Notes: generated by a model not told the origin, from the sequence alone. 5,743 nucleotides of DNA from DAOUET01 sp034430155 (GCA_034430155.1 DAOUET010000082.1:1-5743), one strand, 5' to 3'. Shown: positions 1 to 5,725, numbered from the stretch's first letter. A program made the numbers and translations.

Positions 1-25
1 GATCTAATTGACGAATCAGACTGAA

Positions 26-173
26 GTCGTACAATTGACATGGCAAGGTGTCATTCTCTGAGGGAGCAAAGCGACCGAAGAATCCCTGAATTGCTCGATT
101 AAAACGGTCGTAACATGGACTCTTCGCTTCCTTAGGCGGCTTAGAGTGACATTAATATGGCAAATTGTCCGAC
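26..173. repeat. Imperfect ~148-bp inverted repeat (MITE/REP-like hairpin)
   Basis: The left arm (26-85) pairs with the right arm (117-173) around a loop of about 30 bases. The outer ends match as GTCG-ACAATT (26-36 against 163-173). Inside, TGTCATTCT (49-57) faces AGAGTGACATT (143-153), and GCGACCGAAGAATCC (71-85) faces GGACTCTTCGC (117-127). The arms differ by several substitutions and small gaps, so the copy is old. The TGTCATTCT / CGAAGAATC wording resembles short dispersed palindromic repeats seen in many environmental bacteria, including Chloroflexota; that link is from memory. No transposase is present, so any mobility would have been supplied in trans. Confidence 0.6.
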
Positions 174-236
174 TTTGTTTTGGTTGCTCCATAAGTAGGT
201 GATCGAGTGTAATTAGAAATGGAACCATGGATACCC

Positions 237-310
237 TCATCCTGAGAAGCGCAGCGACGAAAGATCTCGGGCAAGATTGCGAATGAGATTCTTCGCTGAC
301 CTCAGCATGA
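237..310. repeat. Second hairpin repeat sharing the same core
   Basis: The left arm 237-268 (TCATCCTGAGAAGCGCAGCG, then a GAAAGATCTC end) pairs imperfectly with the right arm 285-310, whose reverse complement reads TCATGCTGAGGTCAGCGAAG and then AATCTC. The left arm carries small insertions relative to the right. The core TCAT-CTGAG-AGCGA-GAATCTC is the same as in the inverted repeat at 26-173, so the two probably belong to one dispersed repeat family and lie about 60 bp apart. Confidence 0.6.
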
Positions 311-367
311 CATTTATTGGATTTTAAAAACAAACGACCACTTACTCAGGCAATCGGTTTAGCGAAT

Positions 368-406
368 TATAATCGCAACGCTCAGGTTGTGACATAATGA
401 GCGTTG
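368..406 (+). promoter_or_regulatory. Possible promoter -10 and adjoining 9-bp inverted repeat
   Basis: TATAAT at 368-373 is a perfect -10 hexamer inside a near-palindrome (362-376). It is followed at once by CAACGCTCA (376-384) and its exact reverse complement TGAGCGTTG (398-406), separated by 13 bases. A start of transcription would fall in the left arm, so the repeat could be an operator or form a hairpin at the 5' end of a ~200-base leader of the sigma factor mRNA. No recognisable TTGACA-like -35 stands 16-18 bp upstream, so the promoter would need an activator or a different sigma factor, or the match is chance. Confidence 0.35.
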
Positions 407-576
407 GCATTACCAGTCGATCTCAAACCAGGGCGTGTTCCTTATTAACGGGTGAATGAGGATAAGAGCGTGCAGCAGCAGCCCACAAGCACTCTCCTAT
501 CTTCCGTTTCAGACATGATTTGTCCTATCAGGTATAAGATCGCTCTAGCTGGTATGGCTTTCGGGGGAGGGGGATC

Positions 577-1239
577 ATGCTACAATTACATGAGAAGCGG
601 GATAAATCTATGAACCAACGAACTAACCAACAATGGCTGAGCGATCTCCGTGGGCCCCAGCAAGATCAAGCTTTGACCGATTTGCGGGCTGTCCTTGGGC
701 GCGGCTTATATTTCGCTTTAGTCAACCGGGTTCCGGCCAATAAGCTAGAAGCCTTGGTTGATGACTTTGCCCAAGATGCCCTTCTGAAAATCTTGGATAA
801 TCTGGAAACATTTCGCGGGGAGAGCCGCTTCACAACCTGGGCTCAGAAAATCGCCGTACGAGTCGCATTTACCGAGCTGCGCCGTCAGCGTTGGAAGGAT
901 ATCTCACTCCAGGATTTGCTTCCCCAAGACGCGCAGGGTGATTTCACCCCCGCCATATTGGCTGACCCCGACCAGGACCCGGAGGGTCAGGTGGTTAAGA
1001 ACGCTATGATCGCGATCACCCAGCGGTTGATCATGGAAGAATTAACCGATCGCCAGCGCCAAGCCATGCTGGCAATTATAGTAGGCGGAATGCCAATGGA
1101 AGAAGTTGCCCGGCGGATGAATACCAACCGTAATGCCCTGTATAAACTCATGCACGATGCCCGCCAACGCCTCAAGAGTAGCCTCGCCGCAGAAGGGCTT
1201 ACGCCGGAAGAGGTACTGGCATCTTTCGGTGAAGGGTAA
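577..1239 (+). CDS. ECF-like sigma-70 family RNA polymerase sigma factor
   Basis: This 220-residue protein is expected to bind core RNA polymerase and direct it to a small set of promoters. Region 2 spans about residues 60-106: the DFAQDALLKILDNLETFRG helix, then SRFTTWAQKIAVRVAFTELRR, the usual core-binding and -10 recognition part. A variable linker (about 107-153) follows. Region 4 (about 155-203) has ELTDRQRQAMLAIIVGGMPM and then a helix-turn-helix, EEVARRMNTNRNALYKLMHD, for -35 contact. The start at 577 follows a purine-rich GGGGGAGGGG run (564-573). A second in-frame ATG at 610 (giving MNQRTNQQW) also has a GAGAAGCGGGA upstream, and relatives I remember tend to start near it, so the true start is uncertain. 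The zinc-finger gene 63 bp downstream on the same strand is the natural partner. The signal that controls it is not evident. Confidence 0.93.
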   Translation: MLQLHEKRDKSMNQRTNQQWLSDLRGPQQDQALTDLRAVLGRGLYFALVNRVPANKLEALVDDFAQDALLKILDNLETFRGESRFTTWAQKIAVRVAFTELRRQRWKDISLQDLLPQDAQGDFTPAILADPDQDPEGQVVKNAMIAITQRLIMEELTDRQRQAMLAIIVGGMPMEEVARRMNTNRNALYKLMHDARQRLKSSLAAEGLTPEEVLASFGEG

Positions 1240-1302
1240 GAGAATTACTATCCAACCAATCTAGGTGTAAGCGAGATGGTTTGATTGCTTTTGGAGCATC
1301 AG

Positions 1303-1536
1303 ATGAATTTAAATTCAGAAGTTCTCAAGAAAATTGTGCAAAAGGTTGCCGACACTCGACCCGATGAAATCGGTTGTGGTGATTGTTTCGAGCAGCTTGA
1401 CCGGTTTGCTGAACTGGTGTTGTCGGGTAAACCGGTCAGAGATGCCATGCCGCTGGTCCAAGATCATCTGAAGCGTTGTAAGGATTGCCGTGAAGAGTTC
1501 GAAGTGTTGTTATCCCTTTTGATGTCTATGAATTGA
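1303..1536 (+). CDS. Small zinc-finger, anti-sigma-factor-like protein
   Basis: A 77-residue protein whose core motif is HLKRCKDC (His55, Cys59, Cys62), the H-x3-C-x2-C signature of the zf-HC2/ZAS zinc-binding domain of anti-sigma factors. It is preceded by an extra C-x2-C (Cys25, Cys28), so four cysteines and one histidine could bind zinc. There is no membrane segment or sensor domain, so it should be cytoplasmic and is far shorter than membrane-bound anti-sigma factors. I chose the ATG at 1303 because TTGGAG lies 6 bases upstream; a TTG at 1285 would add six residues but has no comparable ribosome site. Its position just behind the sigma factor gene and before a terminator (1625-1657) supports a two-gene operon in which it modulates that sigma factor, perhaps in response to redox or metal state. 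The role is inferred from family and position. Confidence 0.85.
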   Translation: MNLNSEVLKKIVQKVADTRPDEIGCGDCFEQLDRFAELVLSGKPVRDAMPLVQDHLKRCKDCREEFEVLLSLLMSMN

Positions 1537-1624
1537 CAGATTTATGTCCAACCAGAGTTCTTAAGGGGAAGTAGAACCTGAATATCAGCCTCACCTGTCA
1601 TTTTATGGTAAGAATTTCGATATA

Positions 1625-1657
1625 TAGCGCGTCTTGGTAAAGATGCGCTAATTTTCT
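1625..1657 (+). terminator. Intrinsic terminator of the sigma/zinc-finger operon
   Basis: TAGCGCGTCTT (1625-1635) and AAGATGCGCTA (1640-1650) form an 11-bp stem with one G-U pair and a GGTA tetraloop (1636-1639). ATTTTCT follows. It lies 88 bases after the stop of the zinc-finger gene, the right place and direction to end that transcript. The U tract is short, so termination may be incomplete. Confidence 0.75.
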
Positions 1658-1868
1658 ATGAGTTTTGTACGGTAGTGCGCATTTTCCATCGCGGCGATAA
1701 AAATCTATCGAGTTATCCGCAATTACTCATTCCGCGATGAGAAGAGCTTAGTTTCTTGCACAAGAAGCAGAACATGCAGGATAGTTAATTGAACTATGGG
1801 GCAACTTGGTGGTAATAAGGTTTCATAATGCAATTTTGGGAAATGGTCTTCTGATTGACTGGTAACAG

Positions 1869-1897
1869 TTGAATAAGCAAGTCAGCCGTTTGATTAT
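1869..1897 (+). promoter_or_regulatory. Weak candidate promoter for the DsbA-like gene
   Basis: TTGAAT (1869-1874) and GATTAT (1892-1897) match four of six bases each to the housekeeping -35 and -10 boxes, with a 17-bp spacer. Transcription would start near 1904, about 45 bases before the ATG at 1949. In AT-rich sequence such matches arise by chance. Confidence 0.25.
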
Positions 1898-1948
1898 ACG
1901 CGATAGACTGCTCTCCTGAGATATGTTTATCCGCCAAGTAGGAGAAAT

Positions 1949-2644
1949 ATGGGAAAACCGCAAGAAAGATCTTCAAGTAAACCTAAATCTAACGGACCTC
2001 GCCTTCGGGTTGGGCGCCGGATCCAGACCTGGCGAGGGCGGAGGATTACAATAGGCATAGTCCTGGCAGCCATATTATTGATCGCTGCCTTCATTTTTTG
2101 GCCACGGCCCGAGCAGGCGACCATCGATCCGAGCCGCCTGGCACAAGACCCCTCGCTGGGCCCACCCACAGCCGCGGTTACGATCGTCGAATACGGCGAC
2201 TTCGGCTGTACGACCTGCCGGGCCTGGTTCCAGGCCGGAATCATGGATGAGGTTCGCACCCAATATGGAGATAAAGTCAGATTTGTGTGGCGCGATTTCC
2301 CTATCATCACCGCCCAGTCCCCCAAAGCCGCGGAAGCGGGTCAGTGTGCTTTCAACCAAGGTAAATTTTGGGAATACCATGACTTGTTATATGAACGTGC
2401 TCCTGCCTTAAGCATTAACGATTTGAAGTCCTATGCCTCTGAACTGGGCTTGGATACTGCTACCTTCAACCAGTGTCTGGACTCGGGCCAATATAAAGGT
2501 AAGGTCGATCGCAGTCTGCAAGATGCTTATGCTCATCATTTCATCGGCACGCCCTCCTTCTTGGTAAACGGCCAACCACTGGCAGGCCCACCTTCATTGG
2601 AAACCCTTCAGGGCTTGATCGATACTATTCTTGCTTCTGGATAA
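1949..2644 (+). CDS. Membrane-anchored DsbA-like thiol-disulfide oxidoreductase
   Basis: This 231-residue protein should make or rearrange disulfide bonds in proteins outside the cytoplasmic membrane. Residues 1-32 are basic (many Arg and Lys), then a single hydrophobic helix (about 33-51) anchors it with its C-terminal domain outside. The thioredoxin-like domain (about 72-229) belongs to the DsbA-like Thioredoxin_4 group. It opens with TIVEYGDFGCTTCRAW, giving the active-site pair Cys87-x-x-Cys90. Cys133 and Cys176 are two further cysteines that many relatives share and may form a structural disulfide. The GTPSFLVNG loop supplies the cis-proline, Pro202. TAGGAG stands 4 bases before the ATG, a slightly tight spacing. 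No DsbB/VKOR-type partner is in the window. It converges with the TSUP gene on the other strand. The redox family is clear; oxidase rather than isomerase is inferred. Confidence 0.92.
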   Translation: MGKPQERSSSKPKSNGPRLRVGRRIQTWRGRRITIGIVLAAILLIAAFIFWPRPEQATIDPSRLAQDPSLGPPTAAVTIVEYGDFGCTTCRAWFQAGIMDEVRTQYGDKVRFVWRDFPIITAQSPKAAEAGQCAFNQGKFWEYHDLLYERAPALSINDLKSYASELGLDTATFNQCLDSGQYKGKVDRSLQDAYAHHFIGTPSFLVNGQPLAGPPSLETLQGLIDTILASG

Positions 2645-2811
2645 ATTGATCGGGCGGAAATAAACAGCAATATTGAGAGCCAGCGTAAAAAACATTCCCC
2701 CTAATTCCAGACCCTTGCTTTAAGCGCATTCCTGCATGGTTATTCCGGGTTTGACCCTGCAGGATAGTCAGCTGTCTTCGATAGGATGGCCATTTGAGAA
2801 TTGTGTGAGGC
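2645..2811. other. Convergent intergenic region with nested hairpin
   Basis: This is the junction between the 3' ends of the DsbA-like gene (+) and the TSUP gene (-). The outer arms CCTGCA (2731-2736) and TGCAGG (2758-2763) enclose an inner hairpin, GGGTTTGACCC (2747-2757). It could slow or stop transcription from both sides, but neither strand shows a U tract after it, so I do not call it an intrinsic terminator. No gene is supported. Confidence 0.35.
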
Positions 2812-3585
2812 TCAACCCAACCACCCGACCAGGAACCAGGCAACTGCAATCAGCATTACGACTCCTAAAATTCTGCGAATCGTCTGGCGGGAGAGGTAAC
2901 GTACTCCCAGGTAGCTGCCCGCCAGTCCACCTGCCAGCCCCAACAGGATTAAGATTCCCCCGAGCGGACCGTATTGGAGGGTGCCACTCCAGGCGCGCCC
3001 GGCTAAGCCACCTACAGAGTTAAGTAAGATGAATCCTGCGGAGGAGGCTGCAGCTTGCTTGGTGTCTCCCCAACCTGCCAGCAGGATCAAAGGGGAGAGA
3101 AATATGCCTCCACCGATGCCCAACATGCCCGAAAGCAGCCCCAGAATTACACCGCTCGTCAAAGCCAGTGACCAGGAGGGGGTTTTCAGCGGTCGTCCGG
3201 AAGGCCCCTGATTGTCAGCAAAGAGTAAACGCAAGCCCAGATAAAAAAGGACTGCGTTTAACAATATTTGGTAAGTCAGCTGCCCGATGTTGAGGGTGCC
3301 ACCGAGAAATGCAGCCGGGATAGAGGTGAACACAAATGGCCAAAGCAAACGTTGCCGTAGATGTCCATGCCGGGCGTAATTGGCGAAAGCTGCCCCCGCC
3401 ACCACCACATTCAGGCTTAATGCTGTGCTGGCGGCTATTGGGGCGGGAACCTCAAAGAGGCTCATAACTGCCAGGTAACCCGAAGCGCCGCCAAACCCGA
3501 CACTGGCGTATAGAAAAGCGATGCTAAATACTAACCCCCCCAAAAGTGGTCCTGGCGTACCAAAAATGGGTAAAAATATTGACAA
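2812..3585 (-). CDS. TSUP (TauE/SafE) family membrane transporter
   Basis: A 257-residue, very hydrophobic permease with seven to eight predicted membrane helices. TSUP proteins move sulfur-containing anions such as sulfite, sulfonates or thiosulfate, and some carry other organic anions. The two halves carry the family's duplicated glycine-rich motif: ASVGFGGASGYLAVMSL (residues 27-43) and SGMLGIGGGIFLSPLILL (152-169). A short polar loop (about 123-137) separates the halves, and the length is normal for the family. The start is a TTG with GGCGAGG about 7 bases upstream. No ATG or GTG in frame lies close by, and the next methionine (residue 41) would remove the first helix and half of the motif. 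It sits 59 bp behind the CMD-family gene on the same strand, probably co-transcribed. The substrate cannot be read from the sequence. Confidence 0.9.
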   Translation of the reverse strand: MSIFLPIFGTPGPLLGGLVFSIAFLYASVGFGGASGYLAVMSLFEVPAPIAASTALSLNVVVAGAAFANYARHGHLRQRLLWPFVFTSIPAAFLGGTLNIGQLTYQILLNAVLFYLGLRLLFADNQGPSGRPLKTPSWSLALTSGVILGLLSGMLGIGGGIFLSPLILLAGWGDTKQAAASSAGFILLNSVGGLAGRAWSGTLQYGPLGGILILLGLAGGLAGSYLGVRYLSRQTIRRILGVVMLIAVAWFLVGWLG

Positions 3586-3644
3586 TGATTGAGCCTCGCC
3601 ACATGCTGGTAATGGCGTTTAAATAAACCTTGAAAAAATTGTGT

Positions 3645-3965
3645 TTATTTATTATGGGTTTGAATGGCGTCTTTTGCCCAGGTCAAGGCTGCCATCATGG
3701 TGGGGAAGCCAATCGTGGTTATGCCCAGGATAATAGCGTGCTCGATTTCTTCAGCGGAAGCTCCAACTTCTAAGGCGCGATGGGTGTGGGATTGAACCGC
3801 GCTTTCAGACTTAACCGCGGCGGACATCCCCAATTTGATCAGCTCCCTCACTTTTGCATCAAGCGGTCCCATTTCAGCAGCAGAAGCGCCCAGCTGGTCA
3901 AAAGCTTGCCATACGCTTTTATGCTCGTCCTTAAAGCGTCGATATGATTTGGGTAGATCGCTCAT
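3645..3965 (-). CDS. Cysteine-free carboxymuconolactone decarboxylase/AhpD-like protein
   Basis: A 106-residue, all-helical protein of the CMD fold. The typical pattern runs from LDAKVRELIKLGMSAAVKSE (residues 35-54) through SHTHRALEVGASAEEIEHAI (59-78) to a small hydrophobic helix, TTIGFPTMMAALTWA. AhpD-type members use a C-x-x-C-x-x-x-H pair to reduce peroxiredoxins. Here that place reads ESAVQSHTHRA (54-64): Glu54 and His60/His62 remain, but there is no cysteine anywhere in the protein. A thiol peroxidase role is therefore unlikely, and the true activity is unknown. The start is an ATG with AAGGAG 6 bases upstream. The TSUP permease follows after 59 bp on the same strand, and an AT-rich 8-bp inverted repeat (3621-3628 with 3643-3650) overlaps the stop codon. 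A 14-bp palindrome lies 65 bp upstream of the start and could be its operator. Confidence 0.88.
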   Translation of the reverse strand: MSDLPKSYRRFKDEHKSVWQAFDQLGASAAEMGPLDAKVRELIKLGMSAAVKSESAVQSHTHRALEVGASAEEIEHAIILGITTIGFPTMMAALTWAKDAIQTHNK

Positions 3966-4207
3966 TTCATTCTCCTTCTATGGTATTTTTGTGGCGCTTC
4001 AACCAATGAATGTGTCTCTCTAAACCCTGACAATCTCGAGATTGCCAGCATTGGGTTACCTTGGCGTGCTTGGCTGCCATAGCGCCATTATGGCGTCGCT
4101 CGACCTTATGATAGCCTCAATATCTGGATTCGGCAACTATTCGTACTGGCGCGGGTGAATGTAACATGGAGGGTGAGTTTACAACCACCCCAGAAATGAC
4201 ACACGCC
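3966..4207. other. Intergenic region between the MFS and CMD-family genes
   Basis: About 240 bases with no gene. Besides the 14-bp palindrome (4031-4044) it holds a second dyad, CGCCATTATGGCG (4083-4095), with one central base, and an approximate direct repeat, GGGTGAATGTAAC and GGGTGAGTTTAC (near 4153-4182). The promoter of the CMD-TSUP pair should be here on the minus strand. I see no intrinsic terminator after the MFS stop codon, so MFS transcription may read through into the CMD-TSUP pair. Confidence 0.4.
4031..4044. promoter_or_regulatory. Perfect 14-bp palindrome, candidate operator
   Basis: CAATCTCGAGATTG is an exact palindrome with no spacer, 65 bp upstream of the CMD-family start codon. 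On the minus strand the right-hand part overlaps TTGTCA (4029-4034 read in reverse), a five-of-six match to a -35 box; the -10 box expected about 17 bp further on is poor. Perfect dyads of this size are typical of sites bound by dimeric repressors such as TetR, GntR or MarR types. No regulator gene is in the window. Confidence 0.4.
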
Positions 4208-5458
4208 CTAACGGCTGTAGTTGTCAGTTTGAAAGTTTGGGTCTTTTGTAATGGTTAGTTCGCTTGAAGATGGCATAAAAAGCAGCAGGCTAACCGGTCC
4301 AAGTAACAGAAACCACATGGCGGCCGATAACCCGACCTGGTTGGCGATCAAACCTATCATACTCACAAAGATGCTGCCCAGGATTCCCGCGATCGAATTG
4401 ATCGCCATTACCGTGCCGGATTTACCGGGAACACTGGCATAAGATTCACCTTGCAAGATTGGATACCACCCCAAAGTAAAAAACCGGACCAGCAACAGCA
4501 AGACGATCTTAGCTGCCATCCATGGCGATAGGAGTAGCCCAATGTAAAGAACCGCGGTAACTGCTGATGAAGCTCGCACTAAGACCCGGCCGGAAATTCG
4601 CTCTAACAGGGGGATAACTGCAATGTCAGAGGCCAGGCTGGCGACCATGGAAGCGCCCAGAATCAGGCTGGTCTGAGTCGGGGTCGCCCCGGCAACATCG
4701 CTAAAATAAAGGGCCAGATAGCTGGTGAAAACATCCAACATCAAATCTGACATTTCCAACAAGCCCATCCAACGCAGCAGTTTCCGGTTTCGAGCGGTAT
4801 GCCACAAGTCGTGCAGCAGGATTCTCAGGTCAGGTGGATTTTGGCTCGCAGCCAAATGTTGAGGAAAGGCTTTAAAAAGACAGCGCAGGGTCAGAGTCAG
4901 ACCAAATACCCCCAGGAAGGCATAAGCCCACCTCCAACCCAAAGAAAATGCGAACCCAATTGCCAGCAAAAATGGGCCGATCAGGTTTCCGAGTGAACCG
5001 GCCACCGTCCAGCGCGCCATCAGGTGGGTTTCACGACCTGGATTAAGATCCATAAGGGTAGCTTGGGAAAGCGTGACAAAAGCCCCGCTGGCCGGATAAC
5101 TCAAGATAAATGCCAGCAGCAATGCAGGAAAGCCACGGGAGCTGGCGATTATTGCTAAAGAAGATCCCATGACCAGACCACCAGCGACCACCAGACGTTT
5201 TCGCAGGTTCGTATCCCCCAATAGCATGATGCTCGGTTCGATTAAAGTGCTTATGATACCCGGCAATCCCAACATCAAGCCAACCTGGGCGTAAGTGAGC
5301 TGCAATTCAGCCCGGATCCAGGGCAAAGCCGCGCCATCAATAGCATAGGTCAGCTCATCGAAGAACTCGATTAATAGAAACAACAGGGAAAGGGAGGCCG
5401 CACTCCGTGCGACCCGATGATAAAAGTTTCTACCCTTTTTGTTGGTGTACTCAAGCAT
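4208..5458 (-). CDS. Major facilitator superfamily (MFS) transporter
   Basis: A 416-residue inner-membrane secondary transporter with about twelve hydrophobic helices in two halves joined by a polar loop (about 200-228). The N-terminus opens with a basic stretch, then a helix with FFDELTYAIDGAALPWIRAE (32-51), acidic residues that could take part in proton coupling. The loop between helices 2 and 3, GDTNLRKR (81-88), is a degenerate form of MFS motif A. AGSLGNLIGPFLL (153-165) occupies the place of the glycine-rich motif C of helix 5, and GTVMAINSIAGILGS (348-362) lies in helix 11. The length fits the usual 400-residue MFS class. The ATG has GGGAGGAG about 9 bases upstream, a strong ribosome site. 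A MITE-like element is inserted just beyond that site. The wording slightly recalls drug-efflux members of the fosmidomycin-resistance type, but I cannot assign a substrate. Confidence 0.9.
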   Translation of the reverse strand: MLEYTNKKGRNFYHRVARSAASLSLLFLLIEFFDELTYAIDGAALPWIRAELQLTYAQVGLMLGLPGIISTLIEPSIMLLGDTNLRKRLVVAGGLVMGSSLAIIASSRGFPALLLAFILSYPASGAFVTLSQATLMDLNPGRETHLMARWTVAGSLGNLIGPFLLAIGFAFSLGWRWAYAFLGVFGLTLTLRCLFKAFPQHLAASQNPPDLRILLHDLWHTARNRKLLRWMGLLEMSDLMLDVFTSYLALYFSDVAGATPTQTSLILGASMVASLASDIAVIPLLERISGRVLVRASSAVTAVLYIGLLLSPWMAAKIVLLLLVRFFTLGWYPILQGESYASVPGKSGTVMAINSIAGILGSIFVSMIGLIANQVGLSAAMWFLLLGPVSLLLFMPSSSELTITKDPNFQTDNYSR

Positions 5459-5462
5459 AATT

Positions 5463-5618
5463 GACCACTCCTCCCAATAATTTAGGACTTACGCAGTTGG
5501 TGGGAGGATGGGGGTGTTTGGGCGGGCGTTGCCCAAACACCCCCGATTTTCCCCTGAACTGCGTAACTACTATAATTATTAAACCAGCTCAACCACCAAT
5601 CATTGGGAGGCGGTGCTC
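5463..5618. repeat. Inverted repeat that includes the MFS ribosome binding site
   Basis: The left arm 5463-5482 (GACCACTCCTCCCAATAATT) and the right arm 5598-5618, whose reverse complement reads GAGCACCGCCTCCCAATGAT and then T, match at about 17 of 20 places with one gap. The left arm contains, on the minus strand, the GGGAGGAG ribosome site of the MFS gene. The right arm presents GGGAGG on the plus strand but has no start codon behind it. The MITE-like element lies between the arms. Confidence 0.5.
5483..5571. mobile_element. MITE-like palindromic element with GGACTTACGCA-type ends
   Basis: The ends form terminal inverted repeats: TAGGACTTACGCAGTT (5483-5498) against AACTGCGTAACTACTA (5557-5572), with 14 of 16 bases matching. 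The centre is a perfect 14-bp stem, GGGGGTGTTTGGGC (5510-5523) with its reverse complement (5531-5544), around a 7-base loop, so the whole ~90 bp can fold into one hairpin. ATAATT stands directly outside both ends (5477-5482 and 5572-5577) and looks like a 6-bp target duplication. There is no coding capacity, so a transposase elsewhere would have moved it. I recall GGACTTACGCA-like ends from insertion sequences and MITEs of cyanobacteria and Chloroflexota, but could not check this. Confidence 0.7.
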
Positions 5619-5725
5619 GAATACAGGTTAAAGCGGGATAGATTTAACGGGGTGGATGGAATGCTTCGTGCATATTGAATATTATACTCTTTCAAGGGCT
5701 TAGCTCGTGGAAGGATTAATTTGGT

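Larger units (their letters stand above)
1..576. other. Gene-free, repeat-rich stretch upstream of the sigma factor
   Basis: I find no credible protein gene here. The only long open frame lies on the minus strand across two inverted repeats, and its translation is low-complexity and matches no family I know. The stretch holds two hairpin-forming repeats (26-173 and 237-310), a perfect TATAAT at 368-373 and a 9-bp inverted repeat at 376-406. The remaining ~170 bases up to 576 probably serve as the leader of the sigma factor gene. I could not find a good -10/-35 pair close to the start codon; TATAAG at 533-538 has no acceptable -35 partner. Confidence 0.6.
1537..1948. other. Intergenic stretch between the zinc-finger and DsbA-like genes
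   Basis: No gene is supported in these ~410 bases. The left part carries the terminator at 1625-1657. An 8-bp perfect inverted repeat, CATCGCGG (1687-1694) and CCGCGATG (1732-1739), encloses 37 bases. The best promoter candidates for the DsbA-like gene are TTGAAT (1869-1874) and GATTAT (1892-1897) with a 17-bp spacer, and a weaker TTGCAC (1756-1761) and GATAGT (1780-1785) with an 18-bp spacer. Neither is close to consensus. Base composition is visibly more AT-rich than in the flanking genes. Confidence 0.5.

Noticed and set aside
16..333. Minus-strand open frame of 105 codons at the left end
   Set aside because: It runs across two inverted repeats, has no convincing ribosome site and no recognisable protein family. 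The repeats explain the open frame.
1285..1302. TTG start that would lengthen the zinc-finger protein by six residues
   Set aside because: The ATG at 1303 has TTGGAG at good spacing; the TTG does not.
1794..2380. Minus-strand open frames around the start of the DsbA-like gene
   Set aside because: They overlap the well-supported DsbA-like gene on the opposite strand and show no domain pattern.
2731..2763. Bidirectional intrinsic terminator between the convergent genes
   Set aside because: The nested hairpin lacks a U tract on both strands, so it is described only as a hairpin.
2736..3211. Plus-strand open frames opposite the TSUP gene
   Set aside because: They are antisense shadows. The minus-strand frame encodes a full TSUP protein with both family motifs.
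4153..4182. Iteron-like direct repeats (GGGTGA-type)
   Set aside because: Only two imperfect units are present, too few for an origin or binding array.
5598..5650. tRNA-like or small coding region after the right arm of the flanking repeat
   Set aside because: No cloverleaf can be drawn, and the GGGAGG here has no start codon at a usable distance.
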